A stretch of DNA of 64,000 nucleotides from Lewinellaceae bacterium (GCA_020636405.1 JACJXW010000004.1:3460001-3524000), one strand, 5' to 3'; shown: positions 8,529 to 16,848, counted from the stretch's first letter. The notes: a model not told the origin generated them from the letters alone. Translations and numbers: made by a program.

Positions 8529-9878
8529 TTACTTAAACCAACTGCCGAAACTACGGAATATATCCAGGCCGTTGGCGTAGAGCACCAGGCCAAGTACCAG
8601 TATGAAGCCGATCATAGTAGCGTACTCCAGGAACTTATCGCTGGGTTTACGGCCGGTGACCACTTCATAGAGCAGGAACATGACATGGCCTCCGTCCAGG
8701 GCCGGGATGGGCAACAGGTTCATGAATGCCAGAATGAGGGACAAGATGGCAGTCATGCGCCAGAAGCGTTCCCATTGCCATTCATTGCCGAACATAGCGC
8801 CGATGGTGCCGAAGCCACCCAGGCTGTCCTTGGCTTTGATGCGGCCGCGGAAGATCTGCCCGAAAGCTTTGGCCTGGTCGCGCAGGAAAGACCAGCCCAT
8901 CGCCACCCCGGCGGGTAGTGCCTCGGCAAGAGTGTATTCCTGCCGTTCCGTATCGAAAAAGTAGGTGGGCCCAAAAGGATAAATGCCGATCGTACCGTTT
9001 TCGGTGGTAGACATGCTGAGCGTCATCGTGTCTTTCTCTTCCCGCACCAGGGTTACCTGTACCGGTTTGTTCTTCATCTCCCGCGCCATCTTGAAGAAGT
9101 CGCTGAAGTAAGGCGTGGGGGCCCCGTTGAGGGCAATGATCTGGTCTTTTTCCTGGACCCCCGCCTCTTCGGCAGGTGAGCCTTTCACCATTTTGGCGGC
9201 AATAAAGGGCACCCGGGCCGAGAAGAGCGGTTTGTCCTTGTTCTCATGGCTGGCCAGAATGGAGATGAATTTGGGGTCGATCTCCAGTTCCTCGATCTGG
9301 CCGCCTCTTTCCACTTTCAGTGTCCTTGCGCTGTTGATGATGATCTCGCGGACAACCTGCCGGTCGTTGAATTTTTCGAATGGTTTGCCGTCAATAGCAA
9401 GAATGTGGTCGCCATCACGCAAGCCTATATCCTGCCCCAGAGAATCGACGAAAATACCGTATTTGACATTTTCATTCGGCAGGTACTCTTCGCCCCAGTA
9501 CCACAAAACCATACCATATATAAAGAAGCCGAGGATGAAATTGACGGTTACGCCGCCCAGCATGATAATGAGGCGTTGCCAGGCGGGTTTGGAACGAAAT
9601 TCCCACGGTTGGGGGTCTTCTTTCATTTGCTCGGTATCGAAACTCTCGTCGATCATGCCCGAGATCTTGACGTACCCACCCAGCGGCAGCCAGCCAATAC
9701 CATACTCTGTTTCTCCCTTTTTGTATTTAAACAGAGAGAACCAGGGGTCGAAGAAAAGGTAAAACTTCTCCACGCGGGTGCCGAACAGCCGGGCGGGGAA
9801 AAAGTGCCCCATCTCGTGCAGCACGATCAAGATCGAAAGGCTCAGCATCAGCTGCCCCACCATAATCACATAATCCAT
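8529..9878 (-). CDS. rseP: RseP-type site-2 intramembrane metalloprotease
   Basis: The 449-residue protein has the zinc-binding HEMGH motif in the first membrane helix (residues 21-25), PDZ-like regions (e.g. KGSPAEEAGVQEKDQIIALN), and the C-terminal membrane motif NLLPIPALDGGH near residue 393 whose Asp is the third zinc ligand. RseP cleaves transmembrane anti-sigma factors and leftover signal peptides in the inner membrane. Length and motif spacing fit the family. Its usual Bacteroidota neighbour dxr is absent; the gene is followed by a hairpin terminator and then tRNA-Leu. A box TACCTTTG on the minus strand at 10100-10107 could drive it with a 215-nt leader, but no clear -33 element is seen. 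Confidence 0.95.
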   Translation of the reverse strand: MDYVIMVGQLMLSLSILIVLHEMGHFFPARLFGTRVEKFYLFFDPWFSLFKYKKGETEYGIGWLPLGGYVKISGMIDESFDTEQMKEDPQPWEFRSKPAWQRLIIMLGGVTVNFILGFFIYGMVLWYWGEEYLPNENVKYGIFVDSLGQDIGLRDGDHILAIDGKPFEKFNDRQVVREIIINSARTLKVERGGQIEELEIDPKFISILASHENKDKPLFSARVPFIAAKMVKGSPAEEAGVQEKDQIIALNGAPTPYFSDFFKMAREMKNKPVQVTLVREEKDTMTLSMSTTENGTIGIYPFGPTYFFDTERQEYTLAEALPAGVAMGWSFLRDQAKAFGQIFRGRIKAKDSLGGFGTIGAMFGNEWQWERFWRMTAILSLILAFMNLLPIPALDGGHVMFLLYEVVTGRKPSDKFLEYATMIGFILVLGLVLYANGLDIFRSFGSWFK

Positions 9879-9939
9879 AAATCGCTACAGTCTATAAAAT
9901 TGAAGTAAAAATCCTGGCAACAAACCAATTGGGCGAACC

Positions 9940-10041
9940 AAAAAATAAGTTCGACGATTTTGAAATATAGTGAGCCTGGAAGCCCGTAAGGGCCGAAGGC
10001 GAAAGATATTATAAAATCTCCTTGTGGAGAACTTATTTTTT
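9940..10041. repeat. 102-bp palindromic element with 13-bp perfect ends
   Basis: The ends AAAAAATAAGTTC (9940-9952) and GAACTTATTTTTT (10029-10041) are perfect inverted repeats. Inside, GATTTT (9956-9961) pairs with AAAATC (10013-10018), and CCT/AGG and CC/GG pairs around GCCCGTAAGGGC continue the fold. It occupies a third of the gap between the divergent genes rseP and rsmE. No ORF is inside. Confidence 0.75.
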
Positions 10042-10171
10042 AGCACTCAACAGTTGGATAAAAAACAGGATTATTTTCCTATTGTTGCGTAAGCGGACGC
10101 AAAGGTAAGGGGATTTGCCTAAAAATTATACGCTGCCCCTGCCAAAACCGATGAAGAGCTGATATTTTACT

Positions 10172-10876
10172 ATGAACTTATTTTATACCACAGACATAAC
10201 CGACGGACTGGCTATCCTTCCGGAAGAGGAAGCTCGCCACTGCATCCAGGCTCTGCGCCACAAAGTTGGCGATGCCATTTTTATCACGGATGGGCAAGGC
10301 GGTTTGTATGAAGCCCGTATTGTGGAGGCGGGTAAAAAGACATGTGCCGCCATAATACAGCGAAGCCTGCCCACGGGGCCTGCCCGCAACTTCCGTTTGC
10401 ACCTGGCCGTCGCACCGACCAAGAACATTGCCCGCCTGGAGTGGTTCCTGGAAAAAGCCACCGAGATCGGCATGGACGAGTTTACCCCATTGTTCAGCGA
10501 ACACTCGGAACGCCGCAAGCTACGGCCGGGCCGCCTGGAGAAGATCCTGGTGTCTGCTATGAAGCAATCCCTTAAGGCCAATTTGCCGACGCTCAACGTT
10601 CCAGCGGATTTTAACGAAATTATCCGCCAACCGATGGAAGGCGTTCAGAAATTCATTGCTTATCTCGGGGAGGGCGTTAAGGGGCATCTGAAAGACAACT
10701 ACCAACCCGGCCGAAGCGTTTGCATACTGATAGGCCCGGAAGGAGGCTTCAGCCCGGCCGAGGCGCAAGCCGCCGCCGCCGCCGGTTTCACTCCGGTGAG
10801 CCTGGGCCCCAACCGCCTCCGGACGGAAACGGCAGGCATCGTTGCATGCCATACCATTAACCTGCTAAATGAGTGA
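10172..10876 (+). CDS. rsmE: 16S rRNA (uracil-1498-N3)-methyltransferase RsmE
   Basis: The 234-residue SPOUT-class methyltransferase uses S-adenosylmethionine to methylate U1498 of 16S rRNA. An N-terminal PUA-like domain (about 1-70) is followed by the conserved segments ATEIGMDEFTPL, the IGPEGGFSPAE SAM-binding knot loop near residue 190 and LGPNRLRTETA. The length is normal for the family. The stop overlaps the start of the DUF4159 gene by 8 bp, which suggests translational coupling. Confidence 0.95.
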   Translation: MNLFYTTDITDGLAILPEEEARHCIQALRHKVGDAIFITDGQGGLYEARIVEAGKKTCAAIIQRSLPTGPARNFRLHLAVAPTKNIARLEWFLEKATEIGMDEFTPLFSEHSERRKLRPGRLEKILVSAMKQSLKANLPTLNVPADFNEIIRQPMEGVQKFIAYLGEGVKGHLKDNYQPGRSVCILIGPEGGFSPAEAQAAAAAGFTPVSLGPNRLRTETAGIVACHTINLLNE

Positions 10877-11540
10877 TTGTATGAATCGAATATTGATCGC
10901 ACTAGCCATTCTTATCGCTTTTTCTTTCAAAGGAGCGGATACCCCGCCTGCATTGCGCATGGGCCTGCTCAAATACAGTGGTGGTGGAGACTGGTATGCC
11001 AATCCCACATCGCTGCCCAACCTGGCCCGATTCTGCAACCAGTATCTGGGGACTGACTTTGATACCGACTATGCTGAAGTGGAAGTCGGTAGCGCCGAAT
11101 TGTTCAATTATGCTTTCGTTCACATGACTGGTCATGGCAATGTCGTCTTTTCCGACGCCGAAGCCGATAACCTGAGAAATTATCTCATCGGCGGAGGTTT
11201 CCTGCACATCGACGACAACTACGGCATGGACCAGTATGTGCGATTGGCGATGAAAAAGGTGTTCCCCGAGCTACAATTCATAGAGCTGCCCTACGAACAC
11301 GAGATCTACCGGCAGAAGTTTGAGTTTAAAAATGGGTTGCCCAAGATCCATAAACATGACGACAAGCCGCCTCAGGGCTTCGGGCTGTTATGGGAAGGCC
11401 GCCTGGTGTGTTTTTACACTTACGAATGCGACCTGGGCGATGGGTGGGAAGACCAGGACGTGCACAATGACCCTGAGGAAGCCCGCCTTCAGGCCCTCCG
11501 GATGGGCGCCAATATTGTGCGCTTTGCTTTTGAGCAATAA
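10869..11540 (+). CDS. DUF4159 domain protein, exported
   Basis: The 223-residue protein starts with a hydrophobic signal segment (ILIALAILIAFSF) and then matches DUF4159: GLLKYSGGGDWYANPTSLPN, MTGHGNVVF, GGGFLHIDDNYGMD, ELPYEHEIY, LPKIHKHDDKPPQGFG and CFYTYECDLGDGWED. The domain has a class I glutamine-amidotransferase-like flavor and many His/Asp residues, but its function is not known. The ATG at 10869 overlaps rsmE; an ATG at 10881 gives a signal peptide just as good. The pair rsmE-DUF4159 probably forms one transcript. Confidence 0.85.
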   Translation: MSDCMNRILIALAILIAFSFKGADTPPALRMGLLKYSGGGDWYANPTSLPNLARFCNQYLGTDFDTDYAEVEVGSAELFNYAFVHMTGHGNVVFSDAEADNLRNYLIGGGFLHIDDNYGMDQYVRLAMKKVFPELQFIELPYEHEIYRQKFEFKNGLPKIHKHDDKPPQGFGLLWEGRLVCFYTYECDLGDGWEDQDVHNDPEEARLQALRMGANIVRFAFEQ

Positions 11541-11551
11541 CCTCAGCTCTG

Positions 11552-11767
11552 TTATTCCCAGATCAGGGAGCGCTTATGCTTGACGTATCTTTTGAGGTTC
11601 AGCCAGAAGGCTACGAACAGATAAAAGATGATCGGCGACCCCAGGGCAACAAAGGAAAGGTAAATGAAATAAAGGCGCACCCGGGCAGATGCTACGCCGA
11701 TTTTCTCTCCCAGATAGCTGCAAACGCCGAATGCAGAGCGTTCTAAAAGACTTTTTATCATATGCAT
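11552..11767 (-). CDS. Small PspC-domain membrane protein
   Basis: The 71-residue protein matches a single PspC domain: a short N-terminal part with FGVCSYLGEKIGVASARVRL followed by one or two hydrophobic helices (YFIYLSFVALGSPIIFYLFV) and a basic tail. PspC-family proteins are inner-membrane sensors linked to envelope stress in other phyla; a role here is inference. An ATG at residue 3 is an alternative start. It converges on the DUF4159 gene. Confidence 0.75.
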   Translation of the reverse strand: MHMIKSLLERSAFGVCSYLGEKIGVASARVRLYFIYLSFVALGSPIIFYLFVAFWLNLKRYVKHKRSLIWE

Positions 11768-11793
11768 GGCAAAACGGTTGAAGCATTAGGGTA

Positions 11794-11838
11794 ACAAATT
11801 TTCCGGAAAATTGATTTACATTGATCCGGAAAATTTGT
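11794..11838. repeat. 14-bp perfect inverted repeat upstream of the PspC gene
   Basis: ACAAATTTTCCGGA (11794-11807) and TCCGGAAAATTTGT (11825-11838) are perfect complements around a 17-nt loop. The left arm includes a 12-bp palindrome TTTTCCGGAAAA (11799-11810). It lies between two minus-strand genes, so it may be a terminator for the upstream small gene or an operator for pspC. Confidence 0.7.
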
Positions 11839-11885
11839 GTGCCTGCTTCTCTTTCTTATCCCGTACCAAGAATCTTGACTGTTGC

Positions 11886-12068
11886 TTACCGATAGGTCTC
11901 CTGTGGCGAAAGCTGTGCCATTTCTGCCGGCGCTTCGAGGGACTGGCTGGGGTCGGCTGCCTGGTGGCTTTGCCCGGAATAGAGATGAAATGCTCCGAAT
12001 GCCCCTACCAGGAAGATGATCAATACGATGATGGTTTCTGCTTTTGAAGATTTATTGGTGCGTGCCAT
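11886..12068 (-). CDS. Small single-pass membrane protein, unknown
   Basis: A 60-residue frame with a basic N-terminus (MARTNKSSKAE), one strong hydrophobic helix (TIIVLIIFLVGAFGAF) and a polar C-terminal tail rich in Ser, Gln and Pro. No family is recognised. In favour are the ATG start after an A-rich stretch and the coherent membrane topology; against are the short length and the overlapping open frame on the other strand. It lies upstream of the PspC gene on the same strand, separated by a hairpin. Confidence 0.5.
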   Translation of the reverse strand: MARTNKSSKAETIIVLIIFLVGAFGAFHLYSGQSHQAADPSQSLEAPAEMAQLSPQETYR

Positions 12069-12987
12069 TGTTTTATAGTTGTGATTGGGTTGATGAAATA
12101 GTTTGCCAGGCCCTGCAGGGAACCGCAGGGTAGTGGGGGGATGGTAACAGGCTGGTGTTCAGAGGAAGGCATACGATGGGCTATCCTCATCTGTGTGCTA
12201 CAGAAGAAGAGAAGAAAACTACCTGCCATAAGGGCATAGCAATGGCTGTCCGTTGCAGTGCAACTGGTGAGGGGAATAGGGCGGAGAATAGGACATAGCT
12301 ATGGCTCTCCGGCCCTGGGCCAGTTCAATGGTGCAAGGTTACACCCCAGGTCTGTACATCAGCAGACAGCCCAAATGCTGGAGGGGTGGCTCAATGGCGC
12401 TCTGTAATGGGCATTAGGCCGGTAGGCCGGCAGACACACCCCAGAGGGGCCCGAACGGCATTGAAAGAGCCCTTAAAGCCCAGCATTCTAAAACGGGCTG
12501 ACAGTTCTGGTGCGACAGCGTCAGGGTACAGCCAAGGTGGTAGGACGGGGCACTATATGCCCGTTCTCCGATATTGGAGTTCCGATCGTATACCAGCCTT
12601 GAGCTTGCCTTAGTCTGTTGGCGGGCGTTTAGCCCAGATAAATAATGGAATGAATCTTTCGCAGATTTGCGGCGGAGGGCCGAAAGCGGCCTGGAGAAGA
12701 TGTAGAATGAGTTGCATGATGTAACTAGTTTGAATGAATTGGGAAAAAAACGTTTGAACGAATTGGGAAAAAAAGCACCTACCGTAGTAGGATAAATAAC
12801 TGTGGGGGATAGTTTGGGGGAAAGAGTAGGGGAGTAGCCACAAATGTAATCAATACATATTAATTTATTATATAAACTGTACATTTTTTTTCTGGTTTTC
12901 ATCACTTTTTATATTAAGAGATTCTGTATTGTGTACAGCAAAATATATGCCAAAAAATTAATATATACCTTTATGGCTAATTAGTCC
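12069..12987. other. Gene-free stretch with possible IS relic and direct repeats
   Basis: About 920 bp without a convincing gene. The frames that exist are low-complexity and unlike any protein family. Two blocks share TCAATGGYGC (12325-12334 and 12391-12400); the second, GGGGTGGCTCAATGGCGC, resembles the repeated ends of some Bacteroidota IS21-type elements. Local hairpins occur (GTCTG/CAGAC at 12351-12367). A 23-bp direct repeat lies at 12728-12774 and an A/T-rich tract with CTGTACA/TGTACAG arms at 12877-12938. I found no match to RNase P RNA, tmRNA or SRP RNA core motifs. Confidence 0.5.
12728..12774 (+). repeat. 23-bp direct repeat, two copies
   Basis: GTTTGAAYGAATTGGGAAAA plus three further A appears at 12728-12750 and 12752-12774, differing at one base, with one base between the copies. 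Confidence 0.8.
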
Positions 12988-14202
12988 TTACTTTTCAATG
13001 GAAATGAAATGCGCCTTTGGGGGCTTGGGCAGGAGTATCCACAACCTTCCATAATAATTGATGCGTCCGGCGGCCCGGGCAGCTTCGGTGCCTACGCCGG
13101 TATAAAAGTCAACGTGGCCCGGCCCTTTGATGGCTCCGCCTACGTCCTGGGCGACGAGGAACCGGTACTCATGACGGACAACCTTGTGTTGGTTTCGGTC
13201 ATAAACGGGAAAAGCGGCAAGGAGGCAACTGCCCAGAGGGATATATCGACGGTCAACGGCAATGGAGTATCCGGGCATCAGCGGTACGCCTCCGGCTCCT
13301 TTAGGAAGGGGCGAGCGTTTTCTGGTAAAGAAGGTATAGGAGGGGTTCTGGAACAGGACGGTATCCCGGAGAGCAGGGTTTTGTTTGAGATAGCGGCGAA
13401 TCCCCCCGATCGACAGGTTTTTCAGGGGAATATCTTCTCTGCTGATGATGTATTTTTCAATGCTTTGATAGGGGTGCTTATTGGTACCGTTATACGCAAA
13501 GAGGTCCAACTTGCCATTGGGGTATTCGACAAAGCCGGAGCCCTGTACCTGCATGTAATAAACATCCACCTTGTCGACAGCATAGGCCAGCTCAAGCCCT
13601 AATCCCTTGAGAGCTCCTTTCCCTTCTATTTCCTTGCGGGAGGGGAGTTCTCCATCCCACTCCAAGGGCCGGTCGTAGAGTGGATGTTGATAGGCCCCCT
13701 GGGGGTCTTTACTGACTTTAACTACTGGTGTAAAGTATCCTGTAAACCGGACGTTCCCCTTCTGGTCTGCCCCCCAGATCTGGTGCGCTTCAAGGTGGCT
13801 GTGCAGGCCAAAGGGTTTGGTATGCTGCCAAGCAATCAGAGTCTGAATGGCCTCTTCCAATTCCTCATGAGTAATTCTCAAGCTACCGACCTGCTGATTT
13901 TTTTTGCGTTGTTGGAGCTGCAATAATTCCAGATTATAGTAGAGCGCTTCCACCATCTTCCCATCGATGACCGGAAGGTCGAAAGTATCGAGGGGCGTTT
14001 GCTGATAGGCCTCCGCCATGGCCGGCAGTCCTGCCAGGCGGCCGTCGCGGCGTAGGAAAGGCAGAGAAGAGAGCCCCTCATCATCGACAGAAAGGGTGTC
14101 TTCCTCCCCGGGGGGAGGTATGCCCCTGGCACCCGTATTTGGCTGTTCACAACCAAACATGGAAATCAATAGTATGATAACCAGGGCTTTATGTTTATTC
14201 AT
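12988..14202 (-). CDS. mltA: MltA-type membrane-bound lytic murein transglycosylase
   Basis: The lipoprotein cleaves the beta-1,4 bond between MurNAc and GlcNAc in peptidoglycan, forming 1,6-anhydroMurNAc. The start at 14202 (MNKHKALVIILLISMFGC, 404 residues) is the only ATG near a signal sequence; it ends in a lipobox with Cys. The MltA core (GYFTPVVKVSKDPQGAYQHPLY, VYYMQVQGSGFVEYPNGK, AYNGTNKHPYQSI) is followed by a 3D domain with the catalytic Asp in VAQDVGGAIKGPGHVDFYTG. A promoter lies 20-50 bp upstream. Anchoring in the outer membrane is expected. Confidence 0.93.
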   Translation of the reverse strand: MNKHKALVIILLISMFGCEQPNTGARGIPPPGEEDTLSVDDEGLSSLPFLRRDGRLAGLPAMAEAYQQTPLDTFDLPVIDGKMVEALYYNLELLQLQQRKKNQQVGSLRITHEELEEAIQTLIAWQHTKPFGLHSHLEAHQIWGADQKGNVRFTGYFTPVVKVSKDPQGAYQHPLYDRPLEWDGELPSRKEIEGKGALKGLGLELAYAVDKVDVYYMQVQGSGFVEYPNGKLDLFAYNGTNKHPYQSIEKYIISREDIPLKNLSIGGIRRYLKQNPALRDTVLFQNPSYTFFTRKRSPLPKGAGGVPLMPGYSIAVDRRYIPLGSCLLAAFPVYDRNQHKVVRHEYRFLVAQDVGGAIKGPGHVDFYTGVGTEAARAAGRINYYGRLWILLPKPPKAHFISIEK

Positions 14203-14228
14203 TGCCAAAGGCGTATTGGGCTGTATAG

Positions 14229-14258
14229 CAAGTATACCATTTATGCAGGTAATTCCAA
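14229..14258 (-). promoter_or_regulatory. Promoter of mltA
   Basis: On the minus strand TTG (14256-14258), 19 bp, TATACTTG (14229-14236; 7/8 match to TAnnTTTG). The start is expected near 14222, about 20 bp before the ATG. Confidence 0.6.
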
Positions 14259-14371
14259 AATTGTATTTTATGTGGCCAGGCTGGCGTAATTGAGAGAAAC
14301 GCTTCTGTTTAAAAGGCCGTAAAACGGTTCTGAGCGTTTGTGAAGAAGGGGGTGGTTGAGGCAGGGAAGAA

Positions 14372-14403
14372 AAAAAGAAACCGCTATCCAGAATGAATAG
14401 CGG
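14372..14403 (-). terminator. Terminator downstream of the YeeE/YedE pair
   Basis: Stem CCGCTAT/ATAGCGG (14381-14403) with a 9-nt loop, followed on the minus strand by TTTCTTTTTTT. It lies about 220 bp after the last stop. Confidence 0.6.
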
Positions 14404-14625
14404 CCTCGGTCAAGCAAAATAGTATTCTCAAAATTTGTTACGGGCAATTGCCGGCTTTGTTCCAAAAGAGCAGGAAAAAATTGAAGCCAATTTCGCCCCA
14501 TCCTTCAAAGCCAGTCTGTTACAGGTTATGCTTTACCTTTAAGCATGAGCTGCCAATACATAAATGGCAGCCTGTATTTCTTAAAGATCCACCATGCCAT
14601 TGGCATTCATTTATTCGACAGGCGA

Positions 14626-15039
14626 CTAGTGAGGCAATTTGTTTCTGACCAGCCCGTAGGTAAAGGTACCGAACATTGCTGCTGCGAGAAAGACGATGAA
14701 AACGGTGTATCCGCTACCCATCAGGATGAACATGGGCCCCGGACAAACACCGGCCAGCGCCCAGCCCAGGCCAAAGATGATACCGCCGATCAGGTAGCGG
14801 GGAACGCTGCGGTCCTTAGGGTGGAAGGTGATCTCCTTCCCTTCGGTGGATTTCATATGCGTCCGCTTGATGATCTGAACGATGCCCATGCCGGCGATAA
14901 TGGCCGAGAAGATGATACCATACATGTGGAAAGACTGAAAGTGGAACATCTCATAGATGCGGAACCAGGAGACGGCTTCTGCTTTATAAAGTGTGACCCC
15001 TAACAGAATGCCGACGAAGATATATCTGGAAATTTTCAT
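14626..15039 (-). CDS. YeeE/YedE-family sulfur transport protein, small half (DUF6691-like)
   Basis: The 137-residue membrane protein has four hydrophobic segments and the signature FGLGWALAGVCPGP, with the conserved Cys of the YeeE/YedE (TsuA-like) fold. In this family two half-length proteins together carry the thiosulfate/sulfide-relay cysteines of a full-length transporter. The larger partner is encoded directly upstream with a 19-bp gap, so the two are almost certainly co-transcribed and act together in the inner membrane. A rhodanese or persulfide dioxygenase gene, often nearby, is not present here. Confidence 0.85.
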   Translation of the reverse strand: MKISRYIFVGILLGVTLYKAEAVSWFRIYEMFHFQSFHMYGIIFSAIIAGMGIVQIIKRTHMKSTEGKEITFHPKDRSVPRYLIGGIIFGLGWALAGVCPGPMFILMGSGYTVFIVFLAAAMFGTFTYGLVRNKLPH

Positions 15040-15058
15040 GGTTGTTTTGTTTTTACGG

Positions 15059-15649
15059 CTAGAAGAGAATAGGGAATACCAGATGTGTCATGACGAGCCC
15101 TCCGATAAAGAAGCCCACCACGGCGATCAGCGACGGCAACTGCAGTGCCGACAGGCCGCTGATGGCATGCCCGGATGTACACCCGCCGGCATAGCGCGCT
15201 CCGAATCCGACCAGAAAGCCGCCGCCTACGATGATGATCAGCCCGCGGAGGGTGAAGAGGCTCTCCCAGCTATAGAATTCCGGGACCAACGGCACTTCTC
15301 CCTGCTTGTAGTTGAACCCCAGCTCCTTGAGGCTCTCAACCGTGGCAGCCGAAACGTGAGCAACATCACTTCCGCCCACAAAATAGTGCGAAGCAATGTA
15401 TCCTCCGAACATAGCTCCCAGAGCGACCATCAGGTTCCAGCCCTGCGACTGCCAGTCGAACTTAAAGAAGTCGGAGAATTCCCCCGCGCCGTCCGCGGCA
15501 CACATGATCCGCAGATTGGCGGAAATGCCGAATTCCTTGCCGAAGAACAGTAGAATGAACATAATCAATGCAATCATCGGCCCGGCAACCCACCAGGGCC
15601 AGGGCTGGCTGATGAAATCCTTGAGTTGGATGAGAAAATCGGGTACCAT
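15059..15649 (-). CDS. YeeE/YedE-family sulfur transport protein, large half
   Basis: The 196-residue membrane protein carries the family signature GFGARYAGGCTSGHAISGLS with the conserved Cys, plus a second conserved block near GAMFGGYIASHYF. It is the first gene of a two-gene unit with the small half. The substrate is probably thiosulfate or another reduced sulfur species by family; this is not provable from sequence. A Crp/Fnr-like site lies about 117 bp upstream. Confidence 0.87.
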   Translation of the reverse strand: MVPDFLIQLKDFISQPWPWWVAGPMIALIMFILLFFGKEFGISANLRIMCAADGAGEFSDFFKFDWQSQGWNLMVALGAMFGGYIASHYFVGGSDVAHVSAATVESLKELGFNYKQGEVPLVPEFYSWESLFTLRGLIIIVGGGFLVGFGARYAGGCTSGHAISGLSALQLPSLIAVVGFFIGGLVMTHLVFPILF

Positions 15650-15765
15650 TTTTTTGGGTTTTACCTTTAAATAATACAGAAGTTGTAATTTATAACTCCT
15701 GTTTTATATCAGCAAAATTACCCTGCCGAAAGGCTCCTGCAATGTGATACCCGTTACATAAGGGG

Positions 15766-15779
15766 GTGATTTATATCAA
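15766..15779 (-). promoter_or_regulatory. Crp/Fnr-like operator upstream of the YeeE/YedE pair
   Basis: GTGAT-TTAT-ATCAA on the plus strand reads TTGAT-ATAA-ATCAC on the minus strand, one mismatch from the FNR consensus TTGAT-N4-ATCAA. It lies upstream of the sulfur-transport genes and just beyond the 3' end of the P-loop gene. In other Bacteroidota a Crp/Fnr regulator often accompanies these genes; none is in this window. Confidence 0.45.
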
Positions 15780-15798
15780 TCAAAAAGGATGATATTCG

Positions 15799-16848
15799 CT
15801 ACCGTGTACAAGGTTTTTCTGTGGGTTTATGCAAGTTTAATTTCTCTCTGAGCAGCTGCCTCAGCGCGGGGCGGGTATTGGGGTTCAAGAGGTTGAGCGC
15901 CCGCAGCCTGCATAATTTTTCCACCAGTTCTACCGCTGCAATGGTATTGGTGGCCGGCCCGCTGACCAGGTCGGGCTGTAAGCCAAAGCTTTTCATTACG
16001 CCGTAGACGGCATAAGGGTCGGAAGCACACAGCATGATGCACCGGATATTTTCGCGAATGTAATCGATAGCCACGTCGCCATTGTACGGTTCCAGTGGGG
16101 ACGCGCCGATCTCTATAACCGCCACATCGCCTCCTTCGCCCTCCATTAAGGATAGCATGTGCTCGAGAGCAGGAGTGTATTCCTCCCTGCTACAAACCGT
16201 AGACGGCAGGCCGGCATCGACAAAGTCGAAAACCGCGGCCGCGCCGGCGTCTCTTACCGCCAGGATGTCCCGGTAGCGCCCGGCGCCGGTTACTTTGGCG
16301 CCTATTACCCTGAGCCCCATTGACTTAAGTTCCCGGGTGACAATGCGGGCAGTAGTGGTCTTGCCTGCCGACATGGAAGTGCCTACCATCAGAACTACCG
16401 GCAGGTTGAAAGGACGGAGTGGCAAAGGTTTCACGGAATTGCGCATGGTACACTTTACCCCCTCCCGAATGACGTGGCCCAGATATTCGACCTGTATGGG
16501 AATAGGAGAGAAGGTCGATGAGGAAGTGGCCTTGCCGATCAGCCCGGCGGCCGTCATCAGGTGGAAGCGTTCGTGAGGGCGGATCTCTTTCCATGTCCCG
16601 GTGATCTCCAGAGTAGCGTGACGAACACCCAGAGCGCCGATCAGGCGTTCGCCTTTGAGGGGGTCCATCATCCTGCCGTTACAGAGTTCGATCCTGGCGC
16701 TTTCCGAACCTGGTTTCATGAGTTCGACGGCAATGAAGTCCCCTGTGGCCCACTGACTGAAAGGGATGGGCCGGGTTTCGAAATTCCCGTTCACCAACCC
16801 GGAATTGCGTGCCAGTGAAGTGAAGGTGAACTGATATTGCATTGGCAT
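15799..16848 (-). CDS. P-loop NTPase of DUF1611/MobB-like type
   Basis: The 349-residue protein has an N-terminal beta-rich domain (about 1-150) and a C-terminal nucleotide-binding domain with a Walker A loop MVGTSMSAGKTTTA near residue 155, then LRVIGAKVTGAGRYRD and a Walker B-like VAVIEIGASP. This layout fits DUF1611-like proteins, which are related to the MobB/BioD P-loop fold; some family members are amino-acid ligases. The function here is unknown. An M20 peptidase gene follows 62 bp upstream on the same strand, so a shared role in small peptides or D-amino acids is possible but only inferred. Confidence 0.65.
   Translation of the reverse strand: MPMQYQFTFTSLARNSGLVNGNFETRPIPFSQWATGDFIAVELMKPGSESARIELCNGRMMDPLKGERLIGALGVRHATLEITGTWKEIRPHERFHLMTAAGLIGKATSSSTFSPIPIQVEYLGHVIREGVKCTMRNSVKPLPLRPFNLPVVLMVGTSMSAGKTTTARIVTRELKSMGLRVIGAKVTGAGRYRDILAVRDAGAAAVFDFVDAGLPSTVCSREEYTPALEHMLSLMEGEGGDVAVIEIGASPLEPYNGDVAIDYIRENIRCIMLCASDPYAVYGVMKSFGLQPDLVSGPATNTIAAVELVEKLCRLRALNLLNPNTRPALRQLLREKLNLHKPTEKPCTR

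Larger units (their letters stand above)
14209..14625. other. Intergenic region between mltA and the YeeE/YedE pair
   Basis: No gene is seen. The region holds the mltA promoter at its left end and a terminator hairpin for the YeeE/YedE transcript at 14372-14403; the rest (14404-14625) shows nothing I can name. Confidence 0.6.

Noticed and set aside
11811..12047. 78-codon frame on the plus strand opposite the small membrane protein
   Set aside because: Cys- and Pro-rich without structure; the minus-strand frame has a coherent membrane helix and a better start.
12301..12640. RNase P RNA, tmRNA or SRP RNA
   Set aside because: GC-rich with hairpins, but core motifs of these RNAs (e.g. the tmRNA T-arm, SRP GGAA loop) were not found.
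12414..12905. 163-codon frame on the minus strand in the gene-free block
   Set aside because: Low-complexity composition, AT-tract-derived N-terminus and repeats within; no protein character. Kept as non-coding.
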